64,000 bases of DNA from Pseudanabaena sp. lw0831 (GCF_016584665.1 NZ_BBJB01000115.1:1-64000); one strand, 5' to 3'; counted from the first letter of the stretch, positions 1-8,952 are shown. Translations and numbers: made by a program. Notes: generated from the letters alone by a model not told the origin.

Positions 1-54
1 CTGCGCCCGCCACAACAAGTTTGGATCAATTATTCTATTGAGAGACCTCACTAA
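1..54 (+). CDS. C-terminal end of an upstream CDS (partial)
   Basis: The first 17 codons of the window are open in frame 1 and end at TAA (52-54), ten bases before the ABC ATPase start. The short tail (LRPPQQVWINYSIERPH) is not diagnostic. From operon habits of MacB/DevA ATPases it is likely the end of a membrane-fusion adaptor or of the permease. Identity is inference only. Confidence 0.5.
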   Translation: MRPPQQVWINYSIERPH

Positions 55-64
55 AAAATAAATT

Positions 65-823
65 ATGATTACTACCAGCTCGATCGCATCAATTCCCGAA
101 ATAGCTGATGATTCTAGACGCGAAATCGTCCGCCTGAATAATGTCTGTAAATTTTACGGTCAGGACGATACGCTAGTGAAAGCACTGGATGATGTTAGCT
201 TTGTGATTAAAGAAGGCGAATATTGCGCGATTATGGGTGCTTCTGGTTCTGGCAAATCAACTTGTATGAATATCATTGGCTGTCTTGATAGCAGTACATC
301 AGGTCAATATTTTCTAGATGAACAAGATGTCTCTCATATGGAGGAACGCGATCTTGCTAAAGTTCGCAATCTCAAAATCGGCTTTATCTTTCAGCAATAT
401 CATCTGTTACCACAACTCTCGGCAATGGAGAATGTGATGTTGCCGATGGCTTATGCCAATATTCGTCCTAAGGAACAAAAAGAAAGAGCAGTAGTAGCAC
501 TCGAACGGGTAGCCATGGGACATCGATTAAATAATCGACCTAACCAAATGTCGGGTGGACAGCAGCAGAGAGTAGCGATCGCGAGAGCGATCGTTAATAA
601 TCCTGTAATGTTGCTAGCAGATGAACCCACAGGGGCGCTAGATTCGAGAACTACGGCTGAAGTGATGGAACTATTTGGTGAGTTAAATGCTAGTGGGATT
701 ACGGTGGTAATGGTTACGCACGAAGCCGATGTGGCTCGAAATTCGCGACGGATTATTTGGTTTCGTGATGGTCAAATCATTCACGATCGCCTCTCGCCAT
801 CGGATTTGAATCATGTAATTTGA
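65..823 (+). CDS. MacB/LolD-type ABC transporter ATP-binding protein
   Basis: Cytoplasmic ATPase of an ABC exporter, 252 residues, normal for this family. Walker A (GASGSGKST) lies near residue 58, the Q-loop in FIFQQYHLLP, the ABC signature as MSGGQQQRVAIARAI near residue 160, Walker B as VMLLADEPTGALDS, and the H-loop as VMVTHEAD. The family powers MacB/DevC-type permeases that export peptides, glycolipids or drugs from the inner membrane. The start follows the upstream stop by ten bases, so it is probably the distal gene of an operon. No permease follows it: the next sequence is a thyX remnant on the opposite strand, so the permease must lie upstream or be lost. Confidence 0.93.
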   Translation: MITTSSIASIPEIADDSRREIVRLNNVCKFYGQDDTLVKALDDVSFVIKEGEYCAIMGASGSGKSTCMNIIGCLDSSTSGQYFLDEQDVSHMEERDLAKVRNLKIGFIFQQYHLLPQLSAMENVMLPMAYANIRPKEQKERAVVALERVAMGHRLNNRPNQMSGGQQQRVAIARAIVNNPVMLLADEPTGALDSRTTAEVMELFGELNASGITVVMVTHEADVARNSRRIIWFRDGQIIHDRLSPSDLNHVI

Positions 824-964
824 TCTACCATTGTTTTTGCTGAGCATTCGATGGGTCATGAATTCTGAGTGAATCATGCGGTGGTAGGTCAGCACAAAGG
901 TGGTCAGGCGATCGCCTGTTAAGTTAATGCTGTCAGCGATGATTGCGGCTTGGGGTTGAAACAT
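824..964 (-). pseudogene. 5' remnant of a ThyX-type thymidylate synthase gene
   Basis: Reading left from ATG at 964, about 47 residues resemble the N-terminus of flavin-dependent thymidylate synthase: an ADSINLTGDRLTTFVLTYHR segment followed by IHSEFMTHRMLSKNNGRS, which corresponds to the family pattern of a RLTTFELTYPRFIH-like stretch then EFMTHR and the S-R-N-x-x-x-S active-site region. Similarity stops where the frame runs into the antisense of the ABC gene end at 823, so about four fifths of the gene is missing. No good ribosome site precedes it. It reads as a truncated relic at the edge of the accessory island. The assignment is from memory of the family and untested by search. Confidence 0.6.
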
Positions 965-1026
965 GATGCTTAAATTCTTAATTCATCTAAGATTGTAGTC
1001 TATGGGGTATAGCTGCTAGCTAGCTA

Positions 1027-1797
1027 TTAGCTTTTTGAGGGACTTGTGAGACGAGACAAGCTAGTAAAAAATTTGCGAAACTCTGGACATTTTTGTTGAG
1101 CGATCGCAGAATCAAGTTGTCTAATAAAACGGGCGGTATGTAGTTGTTTAGAATATCTCATGCCTTCTTTTTGTTCTGAGGCTTGGATAATCGCGTTGGA
1201 AAGCTTTTGATGATAGCTCTGGGGAAATTTGGGGTTTAGCCCAAAATCTTCAGGATCGCGAAAGGATAATTGGCGATCGGTTACGAGCCAGTGCTGCATT
1301 GCCTTACATTTATCGCGAAAATCGGGATCTTTTGCTAAGGTTTGCTCCCAATCGGCAACGACCCAAGACTCTAATTCTGGTTTGGCGAATCCGATGATGT
1401 GATTAACTGGCGGAATGTTGGGGTTATTTTCCCATACCCGATCTAGGAGATCTGCAAATTCTTGAGTTTTCATTTGACAGAACTCGTTTGGATCGTTAAT
1501 GCCTTGGGGTGGATAGTCGAGATCGTCAAAAATCAAAATAAGATCGCACATAGGATCGTTTAATCTGAACTTGTGATTTAATCTCTCCTCAATTTCTTTG
1601 AGCAATGATTTACCTGTCAAGCCTTGAGATGCTCGATCTGTCTTAGGTTTTGCACCTAGTTTGTTGGGTTTTATGCCTTCCTTATTACTAACTGGTATCA
1701 CTCTTTGGAAGTCACAATTTGGAAATTCTCTGCGTAAGTAGGGAAGTAATCCTGATATTTCCGATTGTCCTCCTCCTGCAAATACCCATACAATCAC
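1027..1797 (-). CDS. DUF4276 / RloB-like TOPRIM-fold protein, partner of the ATPase
   Basis: 256 residues starting at GTG (1797-1795), which overlaps the TGA stop of the upstream ATPase as GTGA, so translation is probably coupled. An acidic residue after a Gly-rich first strand (AGGGQSE, E13), the strand LILIFDDLDYPP with D-D-x-D, and the segment GFAKPELESWVVAD fit DUF4276, a TOPRIM-like nuclease or primase fold. Families of this kind (RloB, AbiLii) sit beside OLD-like ATPases in phage-defence loci, so a nuclease effector role is inferred. No signal peptide or membrane segment. The exact substrate is unknown. Confident on family, moderate on function. Confidence 0.75.
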   Translation of the reverse strand: MIVWVFAGGGQSEISGLLPYLRREFPNCDFQRVIPVSNKEGIKPNKLGAKPKTDRASQGLTGKSLLKEIEERLNHKFRLNDPMCDLILIFDDLDYPPQGINDPNEFCQMKTQEFADLLDRVWENNPNIPPVNHIIGFAKPELESWVVADWEQTLAKDPDFRDKCKAMQHWLVTDRQLSFRDPEDFGLNPKFPQSYHQKLSNAIIQASEQKEGMRYSKQLHTARFIRQLDSAIAQQKCPEFRKFFTSLSRLTSPSKS

Positions 1798-3080
1798 AGC
1801 GCCCAGCCTCCGATTTCAGGTTCACCAACTCGATAGAGATCGCCAAGTTCCCAACCTTCATCTAGGCGGTCTTGGAGGCGTTCTCTGGATAGGGTTTTGA
1901 CATGGAATAGGGTTTGCTCTGGGTTGGAGGCTTCAAAGACATGGACATTTTCGAGTCGGTCTGTAAATTTATCCAATAGGTCGGGGCTATGGGTGGTGAT
2001 GATCACTTGTGTTCTAGCGGCGGCGTTTTTAATCCATTCGGCGAGGTAGCTCAACCATTGAACATGTAAGCCGACTTCTGGCTCGTCAATGACGATGAGG
2101 GAGGGTAAGTTAGGGGAGTTGAGAATGATTGCCCAACATAGCATTCTGACTGTGCCATCGGACATTTCATCAAGGTATAGGGGACGTTTGGTATTTTGTA
2201 AATGCCATTCAATGCTAATTCTGGTTCTGCCTGTTCTGATGGGGCGAATGCGTTTTGTTTGTGGCACGATGTCGCGCATGATGACGTTGAGTTGGTCTTC
2301 AAAGTCGATGTTTTCTTGGATGAGGTTGTCTAGGACTAGGGCGAGGTTTTCACAGTTAGGATTGAGATATTTCTCTAGAGAGCCGATTTCTGGTTCTGCG
2401 TTACGAATCTCTTTTAGATTCATATTATTAGCGCTGTAAAATCGCCAATCAGATATAAGGTTAATGATTTGACGACGAATATTAAATAGAGTTTCTGTTT
2501 TTGGAAGATCTTTTATACCCTCTAGTAGTTTTGGCATAATAGTTAAGCCAATTTCATTAGATGGAATTTCGGTTACTTTAGTACATCTTAAATGCAAACT
2601 ATCTTCAGTATCAAAAACAGCTCCATATTCGTTTGATTTGTATGGAAATTGGTAATAATATAAGGGTTTAGTATCTTTTTTAGGCTTATATACAGACAAT
2701 GATTCTTTGTGAATTTGTGGAAATCTTTTAGAAGAACATAAGATTGACAAATAAAAGCTTATTTCAATATTAATAAAATTATCAATTGCAAATGTAAATA
2801 TTAAGTCCACTTTCTCTGGTGGAGAATTCGATGCATTCAGAATTCTAGAATCGCCTAACTGTGATATTGCTTTTATAAAATTTGTAGTGCCGTTTTTATC
2901 CGACAAAGATTCGTCCCAAATACCATCTTTTAAGAACTTTAATAAGGCAATAAAGTTACTTTTACCAGAGCCATTAGAGCCAATAAATATATTTAATCCT
3001 TCACTAAGTTTCAATCCTTGATCTAAGTCAATATTTTTATATCTTAGGGAACTGACTTCACTAACGTGTCTTATGTTCAT
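1794..3080 (-). CDS. OLD/RecF-like AAA ATPase (AAA_21 type), defence-module candidate
   Basis: 428 residues. The ABC-type head is split as in RecF/OLD ATPases: Walker A GSNGSGKS at residues 34-41, a signature-like MSDGTVRMLCWAI near 305, Walker B LIVIDEPEVGLH near 328-339 and the H-loop as VIITTHSPDLLD. No long coiled coil is visible in the 290-residue insert, so it is smaller than SMC proteins. It is first in a two-gene unit with the DUF4276 protein (4-bp overlap). The central part (about 2430-3000) is markedly more AT-rich than the ends, unlike neighbouring genes, which suggests acquired DNA. Pairs of this design (RloA/RloB, AbiL, and by analogy PARIS) sense phage; the role here is inferred. 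Confidence 0.8.
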   Translation of the reverse strand: MNIRHVSEVSSLRYKNIDLDQGLKLSEGLNIFIGSNGSGKSNFIALLKFLKDGIWDESLSDKNGTTNFIKAISQLGDSRILNASNSPPEKVDLIFTFAIDNFINIEISFYLSILCSSKRFPQIHKESLSVYKPKKDTKPLYYYQFPYKSNEYGAVFDTEDSLHLRCTKVTEIPSNEIGLTIMPKLLEGIKDLPKTETLFNIRRQIINLISDWRFYSANNMNLKEIRNAEPEIGSLEKYLNPNCENLALVLDNLIQENIDFEDQLNVIMRDIVPQTKRIRPIRTGRTRISIEWHLQNTKRPLYLDEMSDGTVRMLCWAIILNSPNLPSLIVIDEPEVGLHVQWLSYLAEWIKNAAARTQVIITTHSPDLLDKFTDRLENVHVFEASNPEQTLFHVKTLSRERLQDRLDEGWELGDLYRVGEPEIGGWAL

Positions 3081-3173
3081 TTTTTTATTCTATTAACATT
3101 ATTAAATTAAAATAATTTCAAATAAATGGATATTGAGTTTTTTGTTGATAGCCCATTCATAACTTAGTCAAGA

Positions 3174-6100
3174 TTATGAATTTATATTTGATTCATTATT
3201 GATATATTCACAAAGAAAAACTGCATTTTTGAATTGTAGATTTTCAGATAAATTGGGAGGTATATTCACTGCTTCATTTAATCCCTTAGCTTTTGACCAA
3301 TCTGTACGTTCATTCCACACAATATTTTTAAGATTTGCCAACTTAAAATCAGTGTCTCTCAAATTAGTATTACTTATATCTGCACCATTGAGATCTGCAT
3401 TAATAAGTTTTGCACCTCTAAGAAAAGCACCATTAAGACTTGCCTTTTCAAGGTTTGCACTGATCAGATTAGTGTTATTAAGATGTGCATTGTTCAAGTT
3501 TGCATATTGAAGATTTGCTGAGCTAAGATTAGCACATAAAAAATCTGCATATTGCAAATCTGCGCCACTAAGGTTGACATTACCTAGATCGGCATTATTG
3601 AACTTTGCCCCTCTGAGAAATGCGTGACCTAGATCTACATTTCTGAGATTAGCTTCGTTAAAAGATACGTCTGCTAGAAATGCACTCCTTAGATCTGTTG
3701 TACTTGTATTGTCTATACCGCTAAAGTCTACATTATTTAGATATCGACCAATTATATTGATAAAAAAGCCAATGCCAAAACTTTGACTGTAGTTGATGAT
3801 TCGTAGCAATCGGAATGGATCAAATACTTGTCTTCCCTTATCTTGGTATTGCAAAGGATGAAATGCTACGTTCCCTTGTAGATTTGAATTTAACTTAGCA
3901 TAACGATGAAAAGTAAACATCAAGATCAAAACATTTAAGCCTGTATAAACATCAACCTTACGTTGCCCGATCGCAACACCTTGCTTCTGCATCAGACCTG
4001 CTTTTCTGAGTGGCATAGGCTTACTATCTGACCCAACCGCCTCAATAAATTCCCCATCACTCCAAGCCCAATAAAACCCATATAAGCGCTTAAACAACCT
4101 CTCAAAATCATCATCTTTGCCAGCAAATTCCCTTTCAATCAAAGCCACCAAATATTCCACAATCTCAGAAGTGAGCGCTCCAAAACCAAAAAAGTCGTAA
4201 ATCTGCCGCTCTAAATCTTTCTTATCCACTTTCCAAACTTGAAGATGAGGATTACTTGGATCTGGCTTTTGCTGTGACCATTCCATTAAACTATCAACAA
4301 ATCTCTTTGCACAAAGAAACTCACCAAAACTCTTGTGCAGAAATTCCATAGAATTATCTTTAGTATCTGATGATTTCAAATAGAAAGTTGCTAATGCTAC
4401 AGGTAAATTACCTTCTTTATTTTCTGAGTCAGTTTTCAGTTTAGTAACTAGATTGGGCGGTAATCTGTCTTTTATAGCGTCTAAGGTAGTAAATATCCCT
4501 CCAGACTGTACAACACATAACCCAGCCTCTTTCAAGATATAGCGAAGTTCTTCGTTCTCTAAGCTTGTCAATTCATGATTGAGATTTTTTCTGCCTTTAG
4601 TGCGTTGCTTATCTAAAACCCAATCCAATGTCTGCTCATAAATCAAAATTTTGGTACTATTGCCTGCATTTTGAAAGTTTTCAATCTTAAGGTTTCCATC
4701 CGTGTGCATTGCTGCCAAAAAGTACATTAGCATCGGCTCTTTCGCTAATGTTTTAACCTGTTCAGGACAGTTTAGATCACTTAGAAAATCCTTAAATTCT
4801 TGAGCTTTATCTGCACCTTTAAGTTTTGCCCAGTTCTGTAACCACTTCTCCTGCAATTCTGCACTCATATCAAGAATTTTTACCCGTTCCAAATCGTCGG
4901 GCATATCTTTCTCAATACCAAATAGTGCAAGTGGTCTGCCTGTAATAATTACTCTATGTCCACGCTCACTATTGCCCTGACATTTAGTTTGAAACTCAGA
5001 TACCCGATCCAGAAAATCTTTGAGATTGAAATCTCTAACGCGCTCTAGTAGAAGCTCGTCAAATCCATCTAATACAAACAAAAAGCGAGTATTACGATTC
5101 CTGAGCCAGTTATCACTAGTTGCAAAAGATTGATCTACTGCATAACCTAGCACCTTATCAAAATCATCCGCAAAATTAGTAATATCCCGCAATCTAATTA
5201 AAATCGGAATCCAAATCGGATATAGCTCCCGCCTAACGCGATCTGCAAACATCCGACAAAACACACTCTTCCCTCGCGCTGGTTCCCCTTGGATAAATAG
5301 TACCTGTCCCGATTTGCTCTCATCATTGAGTAAACCTAGCGCCCATTCTTCAATAAATTGAGGTTCGTTATTGCTACCATCTTTTGCGATCTCTGCAATC
5401 TGCAACTCTACATAGATATCTTTAAATCCAAAACCCGCGTCAAAAACTGGCTCACTAGGCTGCTTTGCAATGAAATCTCCTAAATATTTGTCAATGCTGT
5501 AATAGGTTTCTAGCTCTCGCTGCCACTCACTACCGAAAATCGCATTTAGCTTATTCACCTTGTCCTTAATTTCCGCCAACGCAGGTTTAATTTCCCGATG
5601 CGTCATCCGCGAAATCCGCTCGACAATAATCTTCGCTTGCCCCGCCTCAATCCCCGCCTCAACCAACCGCTCTAAAACAATAGGATTCAAATCTGCCGCT
5701 AACTTCGACTCATGAAAGCAAAGTAAAACAGTCTTAGCCTCAGGCTCAGTTAAAGTAAGCTTCTTGCTCAATTGTGAAATTTCTTTCTGAAGGCGATCGG
5801 ATGCTCTTGCCTTATTTAACTTCTCCAACAAATGCTTATTAGCATCATCACTAAAAAACTTCTTAAAACTCTCTAAATAAGCCGCTTGTCCCACCAATTC
5901 AACACAATCTTCTAAGGATGGATCTTCCTTAGTGCTATCCAGATAAAACTGCAACAACTTACTAGCGATCGAGACAAATGGCAACGCTGAACCCGCTAGC
6001 TGCACAATCGGCAGATTCAAAACATCCAATATTGAAGAAAGATGTCCAATGAGAGGCGTTAGTTCAGGCAGAGTTTTGTTTTCATTTATCGCTTTGGATA

Positions 6101-6206
6101 AATCCAAAACGGCTTTCGTCGTATCAACACCACCTTGTATCGTCTCTCCAACAGAAATATCTGTATTGAGCAACTTCCACGAACTTTGCCATAGTCCCTT
6201 GAACAT
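3174..6206 (-). CDS. NACHT-domain STAND NTPase with C-terminal pentapeptide repeats
   Basis: 1010 residues. Residues 1-250 form an alpha-helical N-terminal region of unknown function. A NACHT NTPase follows, with P-loop GEPARGKS (about 308-315) and Walker B FLFVLDGFDELLLE (about 377-390, the typical D-G-F-D-E). A helical winged-helix/linker part runs to about 800, and A(D/N)LxxANL-type pentapeptide repeats fill about 850-960. STAND proteins of this layout are signal-sensing switches; bacterial NACHT proteins include anti-phage sensors (bNACHT, Avs), while pentapeptide C-termini are common in cyanobacterial relatives of unknown role. It lies next to the ATPase-DUF4276 pair on the same strand, separated by 93 bases, and is probably transcribed first. 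Confidence 0.85.
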   Translation of the reverse strand: MFKGLWQSSWKLLNTDISVGETIQGGVDTTKAVLDLSKAINENKTLPELTPLIGHLSSILDVLNLPIVQLAGSALPFVSIASKLLQFYLDSTKEDPSLEDCVELVGQAAYLESFKKFFSDDANKHLLEKLNKARASDRLQKEISQLSKKLTLTEPEAKTVLLCFHESKLAADLNPIVLERLVEAGIEAGQAKIIVERISRMTHREIKPALAEIKDKVNKLNAIFGSEWQRELETYYSIDKYLGDFIAKQPSEPVFDAGFGFKDIYVELQIAEIAKDGSNNEPQFIEEWALGLLNDESKSGQVLFIQGEPARGKSVFCRMFADRVRRELYPIWIPILIRLRDITNFADDFDKVLGYAVDQSFATSDNWLRNRNTRFLFVLDGFDELLLERVRDFNLKDFLDRVSEFQTKCQGNSERGHRVIITGRPLALFGIEKDMPDDLERVKILDMSAELQEKWLQNWAKLKGADKAQEFKDFLSDLNCPEQVKTLAKEPMLMYFLAAMHTDGNLKIENFQNAGNSTKILIYEQTLDWVLDKQRTKGRKNLNHELTSLENEELRYILKEAGLCVVQSGGIFTTLDAIKDRLPPNLVTKLKTDSENKEGNLPVALATFYLKSSDTKDNSMEFLHKSFGEFLCAKRFVDSLMEWSQQKPDPSNPHLQVWKVDKKDLERQIYDFFGFGALTSEIVEYLVALIEREFAGKDDDFERLFKRLYGFYWAWSDGEFIEAVGSDSKPMPLRKAGLMQKQGVAIGQRKVDVYTGLNVLILMFTFHRYAKLNSNLQGNVAFHPLQYQDKGRQVFDPFRLLRIINYSQSFGIGFFINIIGRYLNNVDFSGIDNTSTTDLRSAFLADVSFNEANLRNVDLGHAFLRGAKFNNADLGNVNLSGADLQYADFLCANLSSANLQYANLNNAHLNNTNLISANLEKASLNGAFLRGAKLINADLNGADISNTNLRDTDFKLANLKNIVWNERTDWSKAKGLNEAVNIPPNLSENLQFKNAVFLCEYINNESNINS

Positions 6207-6256
6207 ATTTCACCAACCCTAGAAAAGCTCTTGCTATTTTAGCCCAAGTTTCATCA

Positions 6257-6509
6257 TCATTTCAGGATTTGGCAGCCTACATCACGTTGAACTATTTGGA
6301 AATTCCTAATAGTTGAAACCTGTTCTAGCTCACCTATTTGAAAAATGTTTTGCAAATGCTCATTAATTGTGGGGACACTGACATTAAAAAGTTGAGAGAT
6401 TTTTTTTACTCAGCCAAAAAGTTTCACCCTCATAAATCACCTCAATTTTTAGTGCTCCATCAGGAGAGGTATACAGCAAAATATCGTTAAACTGTGGATC
6501 TGTACTCAT
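6257..6509 (-). pseudogene. Frameshifted, truncated RhuM-family protein gene
   Basis: From ATG at 6509 the frame reads MSTDPQFNDILLYTSPDGAL, then a segment ending EGETFWLSKK, and enters a run of eight A. The original frame stops after NLSTF. Shifting by one base at the A run restores ISQLFNVSVPTINEHLQNIF then QIGELEQVSTIRNFQIVQ, ending at TGA (6257-6259). This matches the N-terminal winged-helix-like part of RhuM proteins (typical: a WLTQKQMAELF-like stretch then TINEHLKNIF). Normal members have about 300 residues, so both a frameshift and a large 3' deletion are present. Assignment is based on remembered family motifs. Confidence 0.7.
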
Positions 6510-6569
6510 TTGTAAACTTAGGCAATAATTTCTGTAAAAGTATAACCTCTCTCCCAAGGGCAAACTGCG

Positions 6570-7157
6570 ATGACCCTCTCTAACCATAGTGCTTCCACAA
6601 CAACGCTCGATCGCTTTCTGTCTCAACCAGAAACGAAGCCCGCTAGTGAATATATTAACGGTTCGATTTATCAGAAGCCAAGGCAACAAGGTCAACATTC
6701 CCGACTTCAGCTTAAATTTTGTAATACCGTTAATGCTGTAACTGAAGACAAACAAATAGCCTTAGCTTTACCAGAATTGCGTTGTACCTTTGGAAATCGG
6801 TCAATTGTGCTAGATGTGGCAGTGTTTCGATGGGAGAGATTGCCTATTAATGCGGAAGGAGAAATTGAGAATGTATTTTCTATGTATCCTGATTGGGTGA
6901 TTGAAATTTTATCGCCAGAACAAGCACCGATGAGAGTGATTAGTAATATTTTGCATTGCCTCAAGCATGGTACAGAAATGGGATGGTTACTATTTCCGAA
7001 GGAGCGATCGCTGTTAATATTTCAACGCGATCGCCAACCAATCGAAATCAATAGTGAAATAAATGTTGCTCAGAAATTACTTGTACCTAATTTTTTGGAA
7101 ACAGAATTAAATTTAACTGTAGATCAAGTATTTGGCTGGTTAAAGGTGAGGAAGTAG
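6570..7157 (+). CDS. Uma2-family (DUF820) putative endonuclease
   Basis: 195 residues, typical length. The DUF820 core is visible: E-Y-I-N-G (start of the fold), a beta strand ending in SIVLDVAVFRW (the D of the PD-(D/E)XK-like site), and DWVIEILSPEQ (the E-x-L-S motif), then YxxxGxxxxWLL-like GTEMGWLLFP. The family is greatly expanded in cyanobacteria; nuclease fold is predicted, biological role unknown. It is transcribed away from the rhuM remnant. Two more members occur in the window (28092, 52068). Confidence 0.85.
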   Translation: MTLSNHSASTTTLDRFLSQPETKPASEYINGSIYQKPRQQGQHSRLQLKFCNTVNAVTEDKQIALALPELRCTFGNRSIVLDVAVFRWERLPINAEGEIENVFSMYPDWVIEILSPEQAPMRVISNILHCLKHGTEMGWLLFPKERSLLIFQRDRQPIEINSEINVAQKLLVPNFLETELNLTVDQVFGWLKVRK

Positions 7158-7245
7158 AATGAATTATCCATTAGTTTAACCTTCCAAGAGATTTTAGAAT
7201 TTGGAGGGCGGGGTAAAACTCATTGTGCGATCGCCTAACAAAAAT

Positions 7246-7301
7246 AGGATTTAGGCAAATAAACCAAGAATTTGAGTTCTTGGTTTGTTTGCCTAAGTCC
7301 T
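7246..7301. repeat. Imperfect inverted repeat downstream of the Uma2 gene
   Basis: AGGATTTAGGCAAATAAACC and its near reverse complement (GGTTTGTTTGCCTAAGTCCT) face each other across a short A/T apex, with about three mismatches. It lies between two convergent genes, so a bidirectional terminator is plausible. Its arms are less perfect than the other hairpins of the window. Confidence 0.6.
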
Positions 7302-7308
7302 AGCTCCA

Positions 7309-7815
7309 TTAAATCAGTAACTTGGGTGGAATGGATAAAAATAGAATTCCATTACTCGTCCAAGGTTGCGTTTCGGGTAGAACTAGACCAATAATCCCAG
7401 CTTTTTTTAAAACTAAAACACCCTTAGATTCTCCCCAGACAAGCATTTCTGCCCAAGTGGTCAGATCTGGCTCGTGACCAATAATCCCTAATGAAGCTCT
7501 AGCAGGTTGTGGATGTTGAGCGAGCCATGCAGCCACCCGTTTCAGCCAATCTTCAAAACTGCCATTAGGAGCAAGTTCTGATAGCTGCTGCACAGGACAG
7601 TCACTAAAAACATTAGCAAAAATCTCAGAGGTCTGTTGAGCGCGAACTAAAGGACTAGTTTGCAAGAGATCAAAGCGCAAACCCAATTCATAGAGACGTT
7701 TGGCAACTTGCTTAGTTTTTTTGCGCCCTTCCTCAGTGAGAGGACGTTGCGTATCATCTTCGTAATTCCCGCGATCCTCGGCAATGCCATGGCGGATTAG
7801 GTAAAGACTAGGCAT
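7309..7815 (-). CDS. sixA: Phosphohistidine phosphatase SixA
   Basis: 168 residues, histidine-phosphatase superfamily. The catalytic LIRHGIAED lies at residues 6-14, and the second conserved arginine is in [10 protein letters not shown]; a late GHEPDL supplies the second histidine. SixA removes phosphate from histidine phosphotransfer domains or phosphocarrier proteins in the cytoplasm. It overlaps the end of purQ by 8 bases and is probably co-transcribed with purS-purQ. Confidence 0.9.
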   Translation of the reverse strand: MPSLYLIRHGIAEDRGNYEDDTQRPLTEEGRKKTKQVAKRLYELGLRFDLLQTSPLVRAQQTSEIFANVFSDCPVQQLSELAPNGSFEDWLKRVAAWLAQHPQPARASLGIIGHEPDLTTWAEMLVWGESKGVLVLKKAGIIGLVLPETQPWTSNGILFLSIPPKLLI

Positions 7816-8518
7816 TGACTAACAATCTCTCAACTAATACTTCCACCAGTCCTTCAAATAATGCTTTGCCATCGGTTCCACCCAAAATATCTTCCGCAGC
7901 TCTTTCTGGATGCGGCATCATCCCAAGCACATTGCCTTGTTTGTTGCAAATTCCTGCAATATTGTCCAGTGAGCCATTAGGGTTGGCATCGTCATTAACA
8001 TTACCGATCGCATCGCAATAGCGGAACACGACTTGATTGTTATCTTCGAGTTCTTTTAAAGCATCAGCATCCGCAAAATAACAACCTTCTCCATGGGCGA
8101 TCGGGAGGGTAATAATTTGCTGTTTTTGATATTTCTTTGTGAAGGCTAAATCATTGCGCTCAACTCGTAGCGGGGCGCGATCGCAAATAAAATGCAAATC
8201 TCGATTGCGAACTAAAGCACCTGGCAATAGTCCAGATTCCGTTAAGATCTGAAATCCGTTACAGATACCGAGTACATATTTACCTTTAGCCGCATGTTCC
8301 TGTAGCGATCTCATTACGGGTGCAAATCTCGCGATCGCGCCACAGCGCAAATAATCACCATAACTAAATCCCCCAGGCACGACGATTACATCGCAATCAC
8401 TAATGTCTGTATTTGTATGCCAGATTAACCTTGTGGGCTGTTTCAAAATACCGCTGGTGACTGTGGCAACATCGCGATCGCAATTGGAGCCAGGGAAAAC
8501 GAGGATGCCAAACTTCAT
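7808..8518 (-). CDS. purQ: Phosphoribosylformylglycinamidine synthase subunit PurQ
   Basis: Glutaminase subunit of FGAM synthase, step four of purine synthesis; it delivers ammonia to PurL. 236 residues, full length. N-terminus [14 protein letters not shown] is diagnostic. The class I amidotransferase nucleophile is the Cys in VLGICNGFQ, and the His/Glu pair is in MMPHPERA near the C-terminus. Start ATG overlaps the purS stop as ATGA. Confidence 0.97.
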   Translation of the reverse strand: MKFGILVFPGSNCDRDVATVTSGILKQPTRLIWHTNTDISDCDVIVVPGGFSYGDYLRCGAIARFAPVMRSLQEHAAKGKYVLGICNGFQILTESGLLPGALVRNRDLHFICDRAPLRVERNDLAFTKKYQKQQIITLPIAHGEGCYFADADALKELEDNNQVVFRYCDAIGNVNDDANPNGSLDNIAGICNKQGNVLGMMPHPERAAEDILGGTDGKALFEGLVEVLVERLLVNA

Positions 8519-8778
8519 GACTTTGACTCCTCAATTATGGTTAACTCAAACCGATAGTTTTCAATAACTGGGTTTGCCAAAAGCTTATCGCAGGTTTCAT
8601 CTAGCTTTTGGGATGCTTCCGCCTCATCTGCTGCATCTAAGATAATTTCAACATACTTGCCAATACGGACTGAGTCAACGTGATAATCCATTTGCTTTAA
8701 CGCCGACTGGACAGCAGTACCTGCGGGATCGAGAACCGATGGACGTAAGGTAACAAATATACGGGCTTGATACTTCAT
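8515..8778 (-). CDS. purS: Phosphoribosylformylglycinamidine synthase subunit PurS
   Basis: 87 residues with start at MKYQARIFVTLRPSVLDPAG, the normal PurS N-terminus; an upstream in-frame ATG (8847) would add 23 residues unlike the family. PurS bridges PurL and PurQ in the FGAM synthase complex. ATGA overlap with purQ shows translational coupling. purL is not in the window. Confidence 0.93.
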   Translation of the reverse strand: MKYQARIFVTLRPSVLDPAGTAVQSALKQMDYHVDSVRIGKYVEIILDAADEAEASQKLDETCDKLLANPVIENYRFELTIIEESKS

Positions 8779-8882
8779 GCTTGCTTTGAAATGATGAGCG
8801 ACTAGCGTCATACTTATAGATAACCGACGCGATCGATCATAACCCAAAAATGGAGGCGGCGCTTTGTATCGCTGTAGTCATT

Positions 8883-8937
8883 CAAAACCGAAAAGAGAGT
8901 TGAGGCGCGAAGCGCCTCAACTCTCTTTTCGGTTTTG
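8883..8937. repeat. 55-bp perfect palindrome, GGCGC-GAA-GCGCC apex
   Basis: Two 26-bp arms are perfect reverse complements around loop GAA. The apical part (GAGAGTTGAGGCGC) resembles hairpins at 13876 and 36165; the outer part (CAAAACCGAAAA) is unique to this site. Lies between purS and the AEC gene end; could terminate the AEC transcript. Confidence 0.95.
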
Positions 8938-8952
8938 TTTTTTGCGATCGCT

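Noticed and set aside
6510-6755. Upstream extension of the rhuM frame on the minus strand (6384-6755 ORF)
   Set aside because: It runs antisense through the Uma2 gene start and has no family-like sequence; similarity begins only at the ATG at 6509.
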